In this document: piece by piece, positions 7,175 through 15,800 of the stretch | Position numbering within the stretch: the stretch's first letter is position 1 | How the letters are laid out: every line of letters starts with the position of its first letter | Origin: Corynebacterium sp. | GTDB taxonomy: Bacteria; Actinomycetota; Actinomycetes; Mycobacteriales; Mycobacteriaceae | Assembly (NCBI RefSeq): GCF_030538285.1 | Contig: NZ_JAUNUG010000034.1 | Location: 1-33,757, forward strand | Length of the DNA: 33,757 bases | Reading direction: 5' to 3' | Position numbers and translations under genes: made by a program | The notes under the pieces: generated by a model | Told to the model about the DNA's origin: nothing | Databases searched by the model: none | What the model saw: the letters and a program-made list of their open reading frames with translations, nothing else

Positions 7175-8723
7175 ACACATGGAGGGCGGTGTCGTCGACG
7201 GCGACATCGTCCTTCTTCCGTGAGTTGGCCATGATGTGGCGGACATGCTGGACGGCACTGACCGCCAGGGCGATGGCCAGCACACCGTAGATGACCATGG
7301 TGAACGGGCTGGACACGAGGATGGACGGATCCCCTTCGGACACCGCGAGCGCGCGGCGCAGTTCGGTCTCCGCCAGAGGGCCGAGGACCACGGCGATGAG
7401 AACCGGGGCGACGGGGATGTTGTAGCGACGCATCATGAAGCCGAGCAGTCCCAGTCCCAACACCAGCCACAGGTCGAACGTGGAGGAGCTGATGGCGTAC
7501 ACGCCGAGCATCGACAGGATGGTGATGCCGGCGTAGAGGTAGTGGCGCGGGATGTTGAGCAGCTTGGCCCACATCGGTGCAAAGGACCAGTTGAGGATGA
7601 GCAGCACCACCAGGCCGATGAACAGTGACGCCAACAGTGCCCAGACCATGTCTCCGCTGCGCTCGAAGAGGAGCGGGCCGGGCTGCATACCGTACTGCTG
7701 GAAGGCGGCGAGCATGATGGCCGCGGTGGCGGAGGTCGGCAGTCCGAGAGCCAGCAGCGCACCCATGGCGGTACCGGCCGTGGCGTTGCCTGCCGCCTCC
7801 GGGGCGGCCAGTCCCTTGATGGATCCGGTGGTACCGAATTCGGTGTCGCCGGCCCGCTTGGCCAGTCGCTTCTCTGTGCCGTAGGCCAGGAAGGTCGGCA
7901 CCTCGGAGCCGCCGGCCGGGATCAGGCCGAAAGGCGCACCGAAGGCTGTGCCGCGCAGCCAGGCCGGGGCGGCCGCCCGGAAGTCCTTGACGCTGAGTCG
8001 AGCAAAGCCCTTGGGCTGGATCTGGATGGGGCTCTCCTCCCGGTGGATGCGGGAGGACACGCGCAGCACTTCGCCGAGGGCCAGCAGTCCGACGGTGATG
8101 ACGATGATGGAGATACCGTCGAAAAGCTCAGGCGAACCGAACGTGAAGCGGGAGGTGCCACTGGGTCCGTCGATGCCGACCAGGACCAGTGCCAGGCCGA
8201 TCGCCAGGGCCGCGAGCCCGCGGAACACCGATTCGGCGACGACCGCTGAGATCGCCAAGAACGCGCCGACGGCAAGTGCGAAGTATTCGGCGGGGCCGAA
8301 AAGGGTGGCCAGGCGGACCAGGGTCGGGGCGAAGAACACCACCAGGGAGGTGGCGATCAGGCCACCGGTGAAGGCACCCAGAGCTGCGGTGGCCAGAGCT
8401 TTCGCCGCCTGGCCGTTCTTCGCCATTCTGTGCCCCTCAAAAGTGGAGGCGATAGCTGAGGAGTTTCCGGGGGTGTTGAGCAGGATGCCGGCGGTTGAGT
8501 CACCGAACAGTCCACCGAAGTAGACACCGGCGAACATGATGAAGGCGCCGGTGGCGTCGAGAGAAAACGTGATGGGCAAAAGTAGGGCAACAGCCATGGC
8601 GGATCCGAGTCCAGGGAGGACACCGACCGCCGTTCCAAGCAGTGCCCCGAGGAACACCCACAACAGGTTCGCGGGGGTGATGGCATTGGCGAAGCCATCG
8701 AATAACAATGAGAGCTGGTCCAT
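7173..8723 (-). CDS. tctA: Tripartite tricarboxylate transporter, large membrane subunit TctA
   Basis: A 516-residue polytopic membrane protein with about 12 hydrophobic segments. The family signature is clear: LPGLGSAMAVALLLP near residue 40 and GVYFGGLFGDSTAGILLNTP followed by GNSSAIASTFEGHRMAKNGQ at about 65-105. A repeated half, EAAGNATAGTAMGALLALGLP, lies near residue 310. TctA forms the channel of TTT transporters, which take up carboxylates delivered by the TctC binding protein using an ion gradient. The start overlaps the tctB stop (ATGA), so the genes are coupled. The stop codon overlaps the prophage attR site, and the C-terminal tail (RKKDDVAVDDTALHV) is therefore written up to the insertion boundary. 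Confidence 0.94.
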   Translation of the reverse strand: MDQLSLLFDGFANAITPANLLWVFLGALLGTAVGVLPGLGSAMAVALLLPITFSLDATGAFIMFAGVYFGGLFGDSTAGILLNTPGNSSAIASTFEGHRMAKNGQAAKALATAALGAFTGGLIATSLVVFFAPTLVRLATLFGPAEYFALAVGAFLAISAVVAESVFRGLAALAIGLALVLVGIDGPSGTSRFTFGSPELFDGISIIVITVGLLALGEVLRVSSRIHREESPIQIQPKGFARLSVKDFRAAAPAWLRGTAFGAPFGLIPAGGSEVPTFLAYGTEKRLAKRAGDTEFGTTGSIKGLAAPEAAGNATAGTAMGALLALGLPTSATAAIMLAAFQQYGMQPGPLLFERSGDMVWALLASLFIGLVVLLILNWSFAPMWAKLLNIPRHYLYAGITILSMLGVYAISSSTFDLWLVLGLGLLGFMMRRYNIPVAPVLIAVVLGPLAETELRRALAVSEGDPSILVSSPFTMVIYGVLAIALAVSAVQHVRHIMANSRKKDDVAVDDTALHV

Positions 8724-9379
8724 CAGAGCAGTCCTTCCAGGAAGCCGGCCGGGAGGGGCAGACCGAGCCCGGCGTTGAATGCGAGTTGAATGACGGAGGC
8801 GAAGAGCAGAGCTACGCCGATGTCGAGGAGGGGGCGACGGGAACCGAGCGCCCAGGCGACGATCCAGAACAACAGTGTCGCGCTGATGATCCAGCCGACC
8901 GGATGGAGAAGCAGGATGAACAGGACCACGCCGCCCACAACCTTGCCGACGGTCGCCCAGTCCGAGTAGGTCGCATAGTCGTCGGTGTACTTGCTGTAGC
9001 GGCGCCGCGTGCGCTCCCCGTCCACGTCGGAGATGTCCATGAGCAACTCAGGCGAGAAGTTACCGCGGCCCGGGTGGGGTTCACCGTCCGGCAGGGTCGG
9101 CCGGGTGACCACGGAGATCGTGATGGCGATTGCAGCGACGTAGAGGATGCCTGCGACCACCAGCGGGAAGAACTGAGGGCCCGGCCGCGACTGCCCGAGC
9201 ACCTCCATGGAAAAGGAGCCGAAAAGCAGCCACGTCGCGACAATGACGATGAGGAGCACGAAACCGAGTTCACTGCGGCCGGAGAGCCAGCCCCACCGGT
9301 GCGCGCGGCCCAGCTCGGGGTGCTCCTCGGCCGGATCGGTGCCGGCGGTCGGGCGGGGGTCAATGTCGTGGTGTGTCAC
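8723..9379 (-). CDS. tctB: Tripartite tricarboxylate transporter, small membrane subunit TctB
   Basis: A 218-residue protein with four hydrophobic helices (near SELGFVLLIVIVATWLLFG, FFPLVVAGILYVAAIAITI, VGKVVGGVVLFILLLHPVGW and LLDIGVALLFASVIQLAFNA), matching TctB topology. A charged cytoplasmic or external loop (about residues 85-130, including DVDGERTRRRYSKYTDDYA) separates helices two and three. It starts with GTG at 9379, overlapping the tctC stop, and its stop overlaps tctA. TctB is poorly conserved, so the call rests on topology plus its position between tctC and tctA. Confidence 0.9.
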   Translation of the reverse strand: MTHHDIDPRPTAGTDPAEEHPELGRAHRWGWLSGRSELGFVLLIVIVATWLLFGSFSMEVLGQSRPGPQFFPLVVAGILYVAAIAITISVVTRPTLPDGEPHPGRGNFSPELLMDISDVDGERTRRRYSKYTDDYATYSDWATVGKVVGGVVLFILLLHPVGWIISATLLFWIVAWALGSRRPLLDIGVALLFASVIQLAFNAGLGLPLPAGFLEGLL

Positions 9380-10356
9380 AGTCCAAGCTCCTTCACTACC
9401 TGTTGTGCTGTCTCTACTTCTTCGGCGAGGAACGTCGTGAAGTCCTCGCCGGTCTGATACGTGTCGATCCAGCTGTTGCGTTCGACGGCGGCCTGCCAGT
9501 CGTCGCTGTTGCGCAGCTCATCGACGATGGCCAGGAGTTCTGCCTCCGCCTCCGGGGAGATGCCCGGGGGCGCGACGAACCCACGCCAGTTAGACATCGA
9601 GACATCAACCCCCTGCTCGATGAAGGTGGGGACATCGGATCCGGCGAGACGCTCTTCTGAGGAAATGGCCAGCGCTCGGAGGTTCCCGGCTTCGATCTGA
9701 TCCCTGACCTCGTTGTAGCCCGAGATTCCGGCGGCTGTGGTGTTCGAGAGCAAGGAGTTGAGGGCTTCACCGCCACCGGAGTAGGCGACGTAGTTGACGC
9801 TCTTGGGGTCCATACCCAGTTCCAGTGCCAGCAGGCCGCCCAGGAGATGGTCGATGGAGCCGAGGGAGCCGCCACCGATGGAATTGCCACCGGGGTTGAC
9901 CGTCCACGCCGCGAGGAAATCGTCCAAGGTCTTAAACGGCGAGCTGTCCGGCACCACGAGGACCGAGTAGTCGTCGGCCATGCGGGCCAACGGCGTGACG
10001 TCGTCGAATCCGGTGGTGCTGTTGGACAGTTCGATGGCTCCCACCATGACACCGCCGGTGACCATGATGAGATCTTCGCGTCCCACCTCCTGGACGAACT
10101 GACTCAACCCGATAGTGCCGCCGGCTCCGGGGATGTTGACCACCTGCGGGTTGTTAACGATGCCGTCCGCGCGCATCACATGCTGTGCTTCACGGCCGAA
10201 CCCGTCCCAACCTCCGCCGGGGGCGGCGGGGGCAATCAGGGTGAGTTTGCTTCTGGCGGTGCTGATGCCGCCGCTGGACGCCGCATTCGCGAACGCCAGG
10301 GCCGCGACGATCACCACCACCACGGCGAACAAGCCCAGCTTCACCTGCTTTGCCAT
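9376..10356 (-). CDS. tctC: Tripartite tricarboxylate transporter substrate-binding protein TctC
   Basis: A 326-residue extracytoplasmic solute-binding protein. ATG 10356 was chosen because AGGAGG lies 6 bases upstream. The N-terminus MAKQVKLGLFAVVVVIVAAL is a signal peptide or membrane anchor without a lipobox cysteine. Typical TctC features follow: LTLIAPAAPGGGWDGFGREA, the segment VVNIPGAGGTIGLSQFV, LIMVTGGVMVGAIEL, and NSIGGGSLGSIDHLLGGLLA. The protein captures a carboxylate outside the membrane and passes it to TctA/TctB. Being first in tctCBA and divergent from a TcuA-like dehydrogenase, it probably binds tricarballylate, citrate or a related tricarboxylate; the true ligand is not readable from sequence. 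Confidence 0.93.
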   Translation of the reverse strand: MAKQVKLGLFAVVVVIVAALAFANAASSGGISTARSKLTLIAPAAPGGGWDGFGREAQHVMRADGIVNNPQVVNIPGAGGTIGLSQFVQEVGREDLIMVTGGVMVGAIELSNSTTGFDDVTPLARMADDYSVLVVPDSSPFKTLDDFLAAWTVNPGGNSIGGGSLGSIDHLLGGLLALELGMDPKSVNYVAYSGGGEALNSLLSNTTAAGISGYNEVRDQIEAGNLRALAISSEERLAGSDVPTFIEQGVDVSMSNWRGFVAPPGISPEAEAELLAIVDELRNSDDWQAAVERNSWIDTYQTGEDFTTFLAEEVETAQQVVKELGL

Positions 10357-10407
10357 GTTGAACCTCCTGGCTCTTTTAGTCCGGAGAGACACGTTGCCTC
10401 CCGCGTT

Positions 10408-10423
10408 GTATACAGTCGTACAC
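10408..10423. promoter_or_regulatory. Putative GntR operator 1 (tctC side)
   Basis: GTATACAGTCGTACAC is a near-palindrome and shares 14 of 16 bases with the site at 10539-10554. It lies 51 bases upstream of the tctC start codon. Assignment to the nearby GntR/FCD regulator is inference from proximity and duplication. Confidence 0.6.
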
Positions 10424-10440
10424 TATGATTCACGTCATAG
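10423..10440. promoter_or_regulatory. Inverted repeat CTATGA-N6-TCATAG, possible GlxR/CRP-type site
   Basis: Perfect 6-bp arms (10423-10428, 10435-10440) surround TTCACG and abut operator 1. The spacing matches the corynebacterial GlxR pattern TGTGA-N6-TCACA, but each half differs at one or two positions. A cAMP-type carbon control site fits a carboxylate-use locus; the evidence is modest. Confidence 0.35.
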
Positions 10441-10525
10441 CAATAGGGAAATATGACCCAGAACAACCCTGATGACCTCCACCCTTCATTCCCGCGCCAC
10501 GCCACAAGAAGAAATCAGGAAACAG

Positions 10526-10555
10526 TAGACAAGTCTTTGTATACAGCTGTACACT
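10526..10555 (+). promoter_or_regulatory. Probable promoter of the tcuA-like gene
   Basis: TAGACA (10526-10531) and TACACT (10550-10555) are separated by 18 bases, close to the -35 and -10 patterns. Operator 2 covers the spacer and most of the -10 element, as expected for a repressed promoter. The 5' leader would be about 34 bases. Confidence 0.5.
10539..10554. promoter_or_regulatory. Putative GntR operator 2 (tcuA side)
   Basis: GTATACAGCTGTACAC is a palindrome except for one symmetric pair. It is repeated almost exactly at 10408-10423, with 131 bases between the two sites, and overlaps the predicted -10 element. Confidence 0.62.
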
Positions 10556-10595
10556 TCTGGATACCGTCAACCGGACCCTCACGAAGGAGAACCAC

Positions 10596-12080
10596 ATGTC
10601 CACTGATCACACCCGCTCCAACGATGCGGACGTCATCGTCGTCGGTGGCGGCAACGCGGGATTCAGCGCCGTCCACGCCGCCGCCACCCGAGGCCGCCGG
10701 GTCATCCTCCTCGAGCGCGGCACCGAGAACATGGCCGGCGGCAACAGCTTCTACACCGCCGGCGCCACCCGCATCGTCCACGACGGACTGGAGGACCTGA
10801 AGTCCCTCGTCGAGGAGGACCCACGCCACGCTGACACCGTCGTTCCCCCGTACTCCGCCGAGGAGTATCGCGCTGATCTAGAGAAGGTCACTGAAGGTCG
10901 CAACGATCCGGTTCTCACCGACGTCCTCATCGAGGAAATCACCCCGACCCTGCTGTGGCTGAAGTCCCTCGGCCTGAAGTACCGCCTCATGTACGAGCGC
11001 CAGGCGTACGAGCGCCCGGACGGCAGCTACCTGTTCTGGGGTGGCCTGCATGTGGGCAATGTCGGCGGTGGAGAAGGCATGATCGAGGACCACACCCGCG
11101 TGGCGCTCGAGCACGGCGTCGATATCCGTTACGGCCATCGCGCCCGTTCCCTCATCACCGACGACTCCGGAAAGGTGATCGGGGTCCGCGCCGATACCGA
11201 GGACGGCGAGGTTGAGCTCTACGCCGAGTCTGTGGTCATGGCAGCCGGCGGATTCGAGTCCAACCCCGAGTGGCGCCGTGAACACCTCGGCGAGGGCTGG
11301 GAGAACGCCAAGGTCCGTGGCACGCCGTACAACCAGGGTGACATGATCGCGGCCGCCCAGGACATCGGAGCAGCCGAGGGCGGCGACTTCCACACCTGCC
11401 ACAGCGTGCAGTGGGACGCCCTGTGCGCGGACAACGAGTCGAATCGGGAACTGACCAACCGGCTGACGCGCCAGAGCTACTTTCTGGGTCTGCTCATCAA
11501 TCGTGATGGCGAGCGCTTCCTCGACGAGGGTGCGGACTTCCGCAACTACACCTACGCGAAGTACGGCAAGGAAATCCTGCAGCAGCCGGGGTCGCTGGCC
11601 TACCAGGTGTATGACTCCACCATCCGCCCGATGCTGCGTACCGAGGAGTACGACATGCCGGGTATCTCCGTCCAGCAGGCCGACACCATCGAGGAGTTGG
11701 CGGAGAAGCTCGACGTCGACAAGCAGGCTTTTGTCCGCACCATCGAGGAGTACAACGCCGCGGTCAACCGCGATGTTGACTTCGATCCGACGGTCAAGGA
11801 CGGCAAGAACGCGGACGTGACTCCCCCGAAGAGCAACTGGGCGGTCCCCCTGGAAAGCGGGCCCTTCTACGCCTACCCCGTGACCTGCGGCATTACCTTC
11901 ACCTTCGGCGGCGTGAAAACTGATGCCCACGGCCGGGTGCTTAACGATAAAGGCGAGTGGATCGAGGGACTCTACGCGGCCGGCGAGATGCTGGGCGGAC
12001 TGTTCAGCACCAACTACCCGGGCGGTACCGGGCTCGCCGCGGGCTGTGTCTTCGGCCGCAGGGCCGGCTCGCTGGCCTGA
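10596..12080 (+). CDS. tcuA: FAD-dependent tricarballylate dehydrogenase-like protein (TcuA family)
   Basis: A 494-residue soluble flavoprotein of the fumarate reductase/succinate dehydrogenase flavoprotein superfamily. It shows the FAD dinucleotide-binding motif VVGGGNAGFSAVHAAATRG (about residues 15-33), GGNSFYTAGATR (about 48-59), a second FAD segment SVVMAAGGFESNPEWR, and the C-terminal GLYAAGEMLGGLFSTNYPGG then TGLAAGCVFGRRAG. That ending is characteristic of TcuA, which oxidises tricarballylate to cis-aconitate in Salmonella. A GGAG site precedes ATG 10596. It is divergent from tctCBA and followed by a GntR regulator, giving an uptake-oxidation-control cassette. No tcuB-like partner for reoxidising FADH2 is in the window. 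Other polycarboxylate or ketosteroid-type substrates remain possible. Confidence 0.85.
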   Translation: MSTDHTRSNDADVIVVGGGNAGFSAVHAAATRGRRVILLERGTENMAGGNSFYTAGATRIVHDGLEDLKSLVEEDPRHADTVVPPYSAEEYRADLEKVTEGRNDPVLTDVLIEEITPTLLWLKSLGLKYRLMYERQAYERPDGSYLFWGGLHVGNVGGGEGMIEDHTRVALEHGVDIRYGHRARSLITDDSGKVIGVRADTEDGEVELYAESVVMAAGGFESNPEWRREHLGEGWENAKVRGTPYNQGDMIAAAQDIGAAEGGDFHTCHSVQWDALCADNESNRELTNRLTRQSYFLGLLINRDGERFLDEGADFRNYTYAKYGKEILQQPGSLAYQVYDSTIRPMLRTEEYDMPGISVQQADTIEELAEKLDVDKQAFVRTIEEYNAAVNRDVDFDPTVKDGKNADVTPPKSNWAVPLESGPFYAYPVTCGITFTFGGVKTDAHGRVLNDKGEWIEGLYAAGEMLGGLFSTNYPGGTGLAAGCVFGRRAGSLA

Positions 12081-12144
12081 CAGGTAGAATGCGGTGTTCC
12101 AGGCCTTTCCGGTACCGGTCACCGGCATGAAAGAGAGTAAGACA

Positions 12145-12810
12145 ATGAGCGCACCTCGCGGGCGGAAGATCGACTCCGACCAAATCTTCACGGTGCTGCG
12201 CGATGAGATTCTCACAGGCCAGCATCCCGCGGGGACCCCCTTCAAGGAGATCCCGCTGGCCGAGCGTTTCGGGGTGTCCCGCACCCCGATCCGCTCCGCC
12301 CTCACGCGACTCCAGCAAGAACAGCTGCTGGTGCGACGGGACCGCGGGCTGGAGATTCCCCGCACGGACCCGGAGCGTGTCATTCAGGTCTATGACCTGC
12401 GTGTGAAGCTCGAGGCCACTGCCGCCGCGGAGGCCGCCCGCTCCCACCAGCTCACTGAGCTGCTGCGCCTGGAGGGGCTGCTTGCCCGCGACCGGGCTCT
12501 GGAGGATCCCACAGATCAGCAGATGCTCAGCACCAACCTGGAATTCCATGAGGCGATCTGGGCGGCGACGCACAACCCCGTCCTCATCGATCTGCTCGAA
12601 CGTTTAGAAAGCCACCTCATCCACTCCCCTCGCCCCACCCTGGCAGTGGACAACCGCTGGGAGAGCTCACTGGACGAACATGCTGAACTGCTGGCTGCCA
12701 TCGAGTCCCGGGACGCCGATCGCGCGCAAGAACTCGCACGCGATCACATGGAAACCGCCAAGCGCATTCGGCTGCAACTACTCAAGGAGTCGGCGATCCA
12801 TTCCATCTAG
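12145..12810 (+). CDS. GntR-family regulator, FCD subfamily
   Basis: A 221-residue regulator. The N-terminal winged helix carries the GntR signature FKEIPLAERFGVSRTPIRSA followed by LTRLQQEQLLVRRDRGLEIP (about residues 35-75). The helical FCD domain has conserved acid and histidine positions in YDLRVKLEATAAAEAARS, NLEFHEAIWAATHNP and LDEHAELLAAIESRDADRAQ, usually metal or carboxylate ligands. ATG 12145 was chosen over ATG 12127 because AAAGAGAG lies 8-10 bases upstream. Lying 64 bases after the tcuA-like gene on the same strand, it is probably cotranscribed and controls the divergent tct/tcu promoters through the GTATACAG palindromes, with the transported carboxylate as inducer (inference). 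Confidence 0.9.
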   Translation: MSAPRGRKIDSDQIFTVLRDEILTGQHPAGTPFKEIPLAERFGVSRTPIRSALTRLQQEQLLVRRDRGLEIPRTDPERVIQVYDLRVKLEATAAAEAARSHQLTELLRLEGLLARDRALEDPTDQQMLSTNLEFHEAIWAATHNPVLIDLLERLESHLIHSPRPTLAVDNRWESSLDEHAELLAAIESRDADRAQELARDHMETAKRIRLQLLKESAIHSI

Positions 12811-12833
12811 GAAACCGGCCCATACCACCGACC

Positions 12834-12864
12834 AAGGCCCCCTGCTCCAAGAGCAGGGGGCCTT
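12834..12864. terminator. Bidirectional terminator hairpin
   Basis: A perfect 14-bp stem (12834-12847 with 12851-12864) around a three-base loop CAA sits between the convergent GntR and surface-protein genes. There is no long T run on either side, so termination strength is uncertain. Confidence 0.78.
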
Positions 12865-12878
12865 CAGTCTGTCAGTGG

Positions 12879-15800
12879 CTATTTCCTCCGGCGCACCACC
12901 AACAGCGCTCCCAGCCCGGCCAGGACCAGGGCCACAATCACCAAGCCGATGACACTCGCACCAGTGTTAGCCAGCGGGCTGGACTTGACCGGCTTGCCCG
13001 GCTGGGCGGGTGCCTGCTTGCCCGGCTCGCCCTTCTCCGGGACCAGCTTCGTATCGGGCACGTCCTTGGTGTCCGGGACGTCCGGGGTGTCCTGCGCGGG
13101 GATCTCCACCTCGGGAGCCGGAACCGGGGTAACCGGGGTCGGCACCGAGGAACCATCAGACACCGAGGATCCGGCGATGGAGGATCCGATCAGACCGCCG
13201 ATAATCAGCGGGATGAGGATCGACCCATCCGAGGATCCCGGGGTGACCGGCGGCGGGGTGGCCGGGTTGTGGAACCCGAAGTCCAAGCCGTGACGCTCGC
13301 CTCCCTCGGCGAGGAGGAAGTCGTAGGCCAGGGCACCGGTGGCCGGGCCGTCCGGGTCGGCGGTCTGCTGCCACCCGGCGGACGGGCTCACCTGGACGGT
13401 GTAGGTCCCGCCTTCCAGGACGGTGAACTCATAGTTACCGCCGAGATCGGTCGTGGTGGTGTCCACGATCGCACCGGTCTCATCGATGAGGTCCACCACC
13501 CAGCGGTGCAGCCCCGGCTCACCGGAGTCGAGGAGCCCGTTGTTGTTCTGGTCATCCCACAGGGTGCCGGAGACGTTGCCGTTCGGGGTGAACTTGCGGA
13601 AACCGAAGTCCTGATCGGTGACCTCCTTACCGGCCACGACGGTGACGTTAGAGGTGAGTAGCAGTCCGTCCGGGCCAGAGGACTGGACGTAGCCGGCCGG
13701 GTGGACGATCTCGATGGTGTAGTCACCGACGGGAACGTTGGTGAAGGAGAAGCTGCCGTCATCACCGGTGAGTACGGTCGCGATGACCGCACCGGTGGCG
13801 TCTGTGAGCTCAACCGCCACACCCGGGATACCCAGTCCGGTGCCCTCATCGAAGACGGAGCCGCTGACGGCGCCGACCTCGGTATCGAATCCGAAGTTCT
13901 GGTTCTCCACGGTCTCCCCCTCCTCGACCTGGATGGTCGATTCGAGGGTCGGGGTGTCGATTCCCTCGGGATCAGCGACGAGTTCCCAGTTCTCCGGGGT
14001 CTCCGCCACGCGGACGGTGTACTCACCGGCGGGCAGGTCGGTGAAGGAGTAGGAACCGTCCTCTCCCGTGGTGACGGTGGCGACCTGGGCGCCGGTGGCG
14101 TCGATAAGCTCGACCTCCACGCCCGGGATGCCGTTCTCATCGCCGTCGACGACGCCGTCACGGTTGGCGTCATGCCAGATGACGCCGGTGACGTTGCCGA
14201 GGGTGGTGGCGAAACCGAAGTTCTGCGCATCCGTCGTCTCACCCGCGGTGACACTCACCGCGGAGATGAGCTCCGGGTCCTCGATACCGGAAGGATCAGC
14301 GACGAGCTTCATATTCTCCGGCACCGTGAGCACGCGGACGAAGTAGTCGCCGGCGGGCACGTCGTCGAAGGTGTAGTTGCCGTCGGCATCGGTGGTGGCG
14401 ATATTGCCGATGCGGTTGCCCGCGGCGTCGATAAGCTCCAGCTCGAGGCCCTCGAGGCGCTGCTCGCCCTCGTCGATGGCGCCATCCCTATTGACGTCGT
14501 TCCACAAGGTGCCGGTCACCGCACCCGCGGCCTCTCGGGTGAGGGTGACGGTGGAGGTGGCGCTGACCTCGCCGACCGTGGCCTCGTTGGTCCAGACCTC
14601 GGTCTCCTGCTCATCCTTGGTGAGGGTGACGGTGTAGTCGATGGTCCGCGGCAGGTCGGCGACGCTCAGCTCGACCTCATCGCGGACGATGTCCTCCTTG
14701 CCTTCGCTGCGCAGCACATCTTCCAGGGTCCCCTCGGTGCCGCTGTCGGCGGCCTCATCGTGGGTGACTTCAACGTCGTCATCGCTGCCGGTGGCGGTGG
14801 TGGCGCCGACGGTGGCGGTGATTTCGATGGCCTCGAGGGCCTCCTTGATCTCGCTTTCCGACGCCCCGGTGATCTCCACCTCGCAGGTGAAGCCGACGGT
14901 GATTTCCTCGCCGGCACCGAGCTTCTCGACGGGGTCGCCATCGATCACACACGTTTCCGGTTCGAAGGTGATCTCGCCGAGGGTGACTTCACGCTGCTCG
15001 GGGTTGGTGAGCGTGAGCGTACCGGTGATCTTGGTGGCCAGCGGGCGGATGGTCTCCTCAGCGTCGACGGTCACCTGGTAGGTGATCTCCTGCTCCGCTC
15101 CCGGGCGTAGGGTGGCGGCCGTCGGATCGGCGGTCTTGGTGATCTCCCACTCATACGCCTTGGCGTAGGTGGCGGCAGCCTCGACGTCAATGTCCAACTC
15201 AATGGGCTTGAGGGGGAACACTGCAGCGTCGATGTTGGCTGGCGTGTTGTCGTTGTCACCGCCGATGGTGAATGACGGGGTGCGGACGGTGGCGTCGGAC
15301 CCGTCTGCGGAGCCGGCGTCGGTGACTCCCGGCTCGCCGATGCGGTTGCCGTCGGTGTTGACCTGCGGGGAGAAGCCGTGGCCCTCCGGGGCGTCGAACT
15401 CGACGTAGTAGGTGCCGGTATCGACGCCGCCGAAGTTGAACAGGCCGTTGGTGGTGGTCACGGAGGCGATCTCCTCACCGACGTCGTTCATGAGGCGGAC
15501 GGTGACCTCACCGTTGAACATCGGCTTGCCACCCAGGTCGGTACCGGTGCGCTCCTCATCGAGGAAGATGTGCCCGGAGATACCGGCGTTGCAGAACTGA
15601 TCCGAGGTGGTCACACCCGCCGGAAGTTGATCGACGTGGGCCTGGTCGCCGACAGCGGCCAGCTGAGCGGTGTTGAGCACGGAGACACAGCGGTTCGGCA
15701 TAATGCGCACACCATCGCCGTCCCAGGTGAGATCCCAGGTGTAGGCCTGGGTTCCGTCCTGCCAGGTGTATTCCCGGGTCTCATCGGTGGCATTCGGGTC

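Noticed and set aside
10453-10800. Short open frame starting in the tct/tcu intergenic region
   Set aside because: It runs across the operator, promoter and tcuA start in another frame, with no ribosome site.
4451-12864. Prophage and tct/tcu cassette as a single mobile element
   Set aside because: No third copy of the 17-bp core is seen near 12810-12880, and the cassette has no phage or transposase gene.
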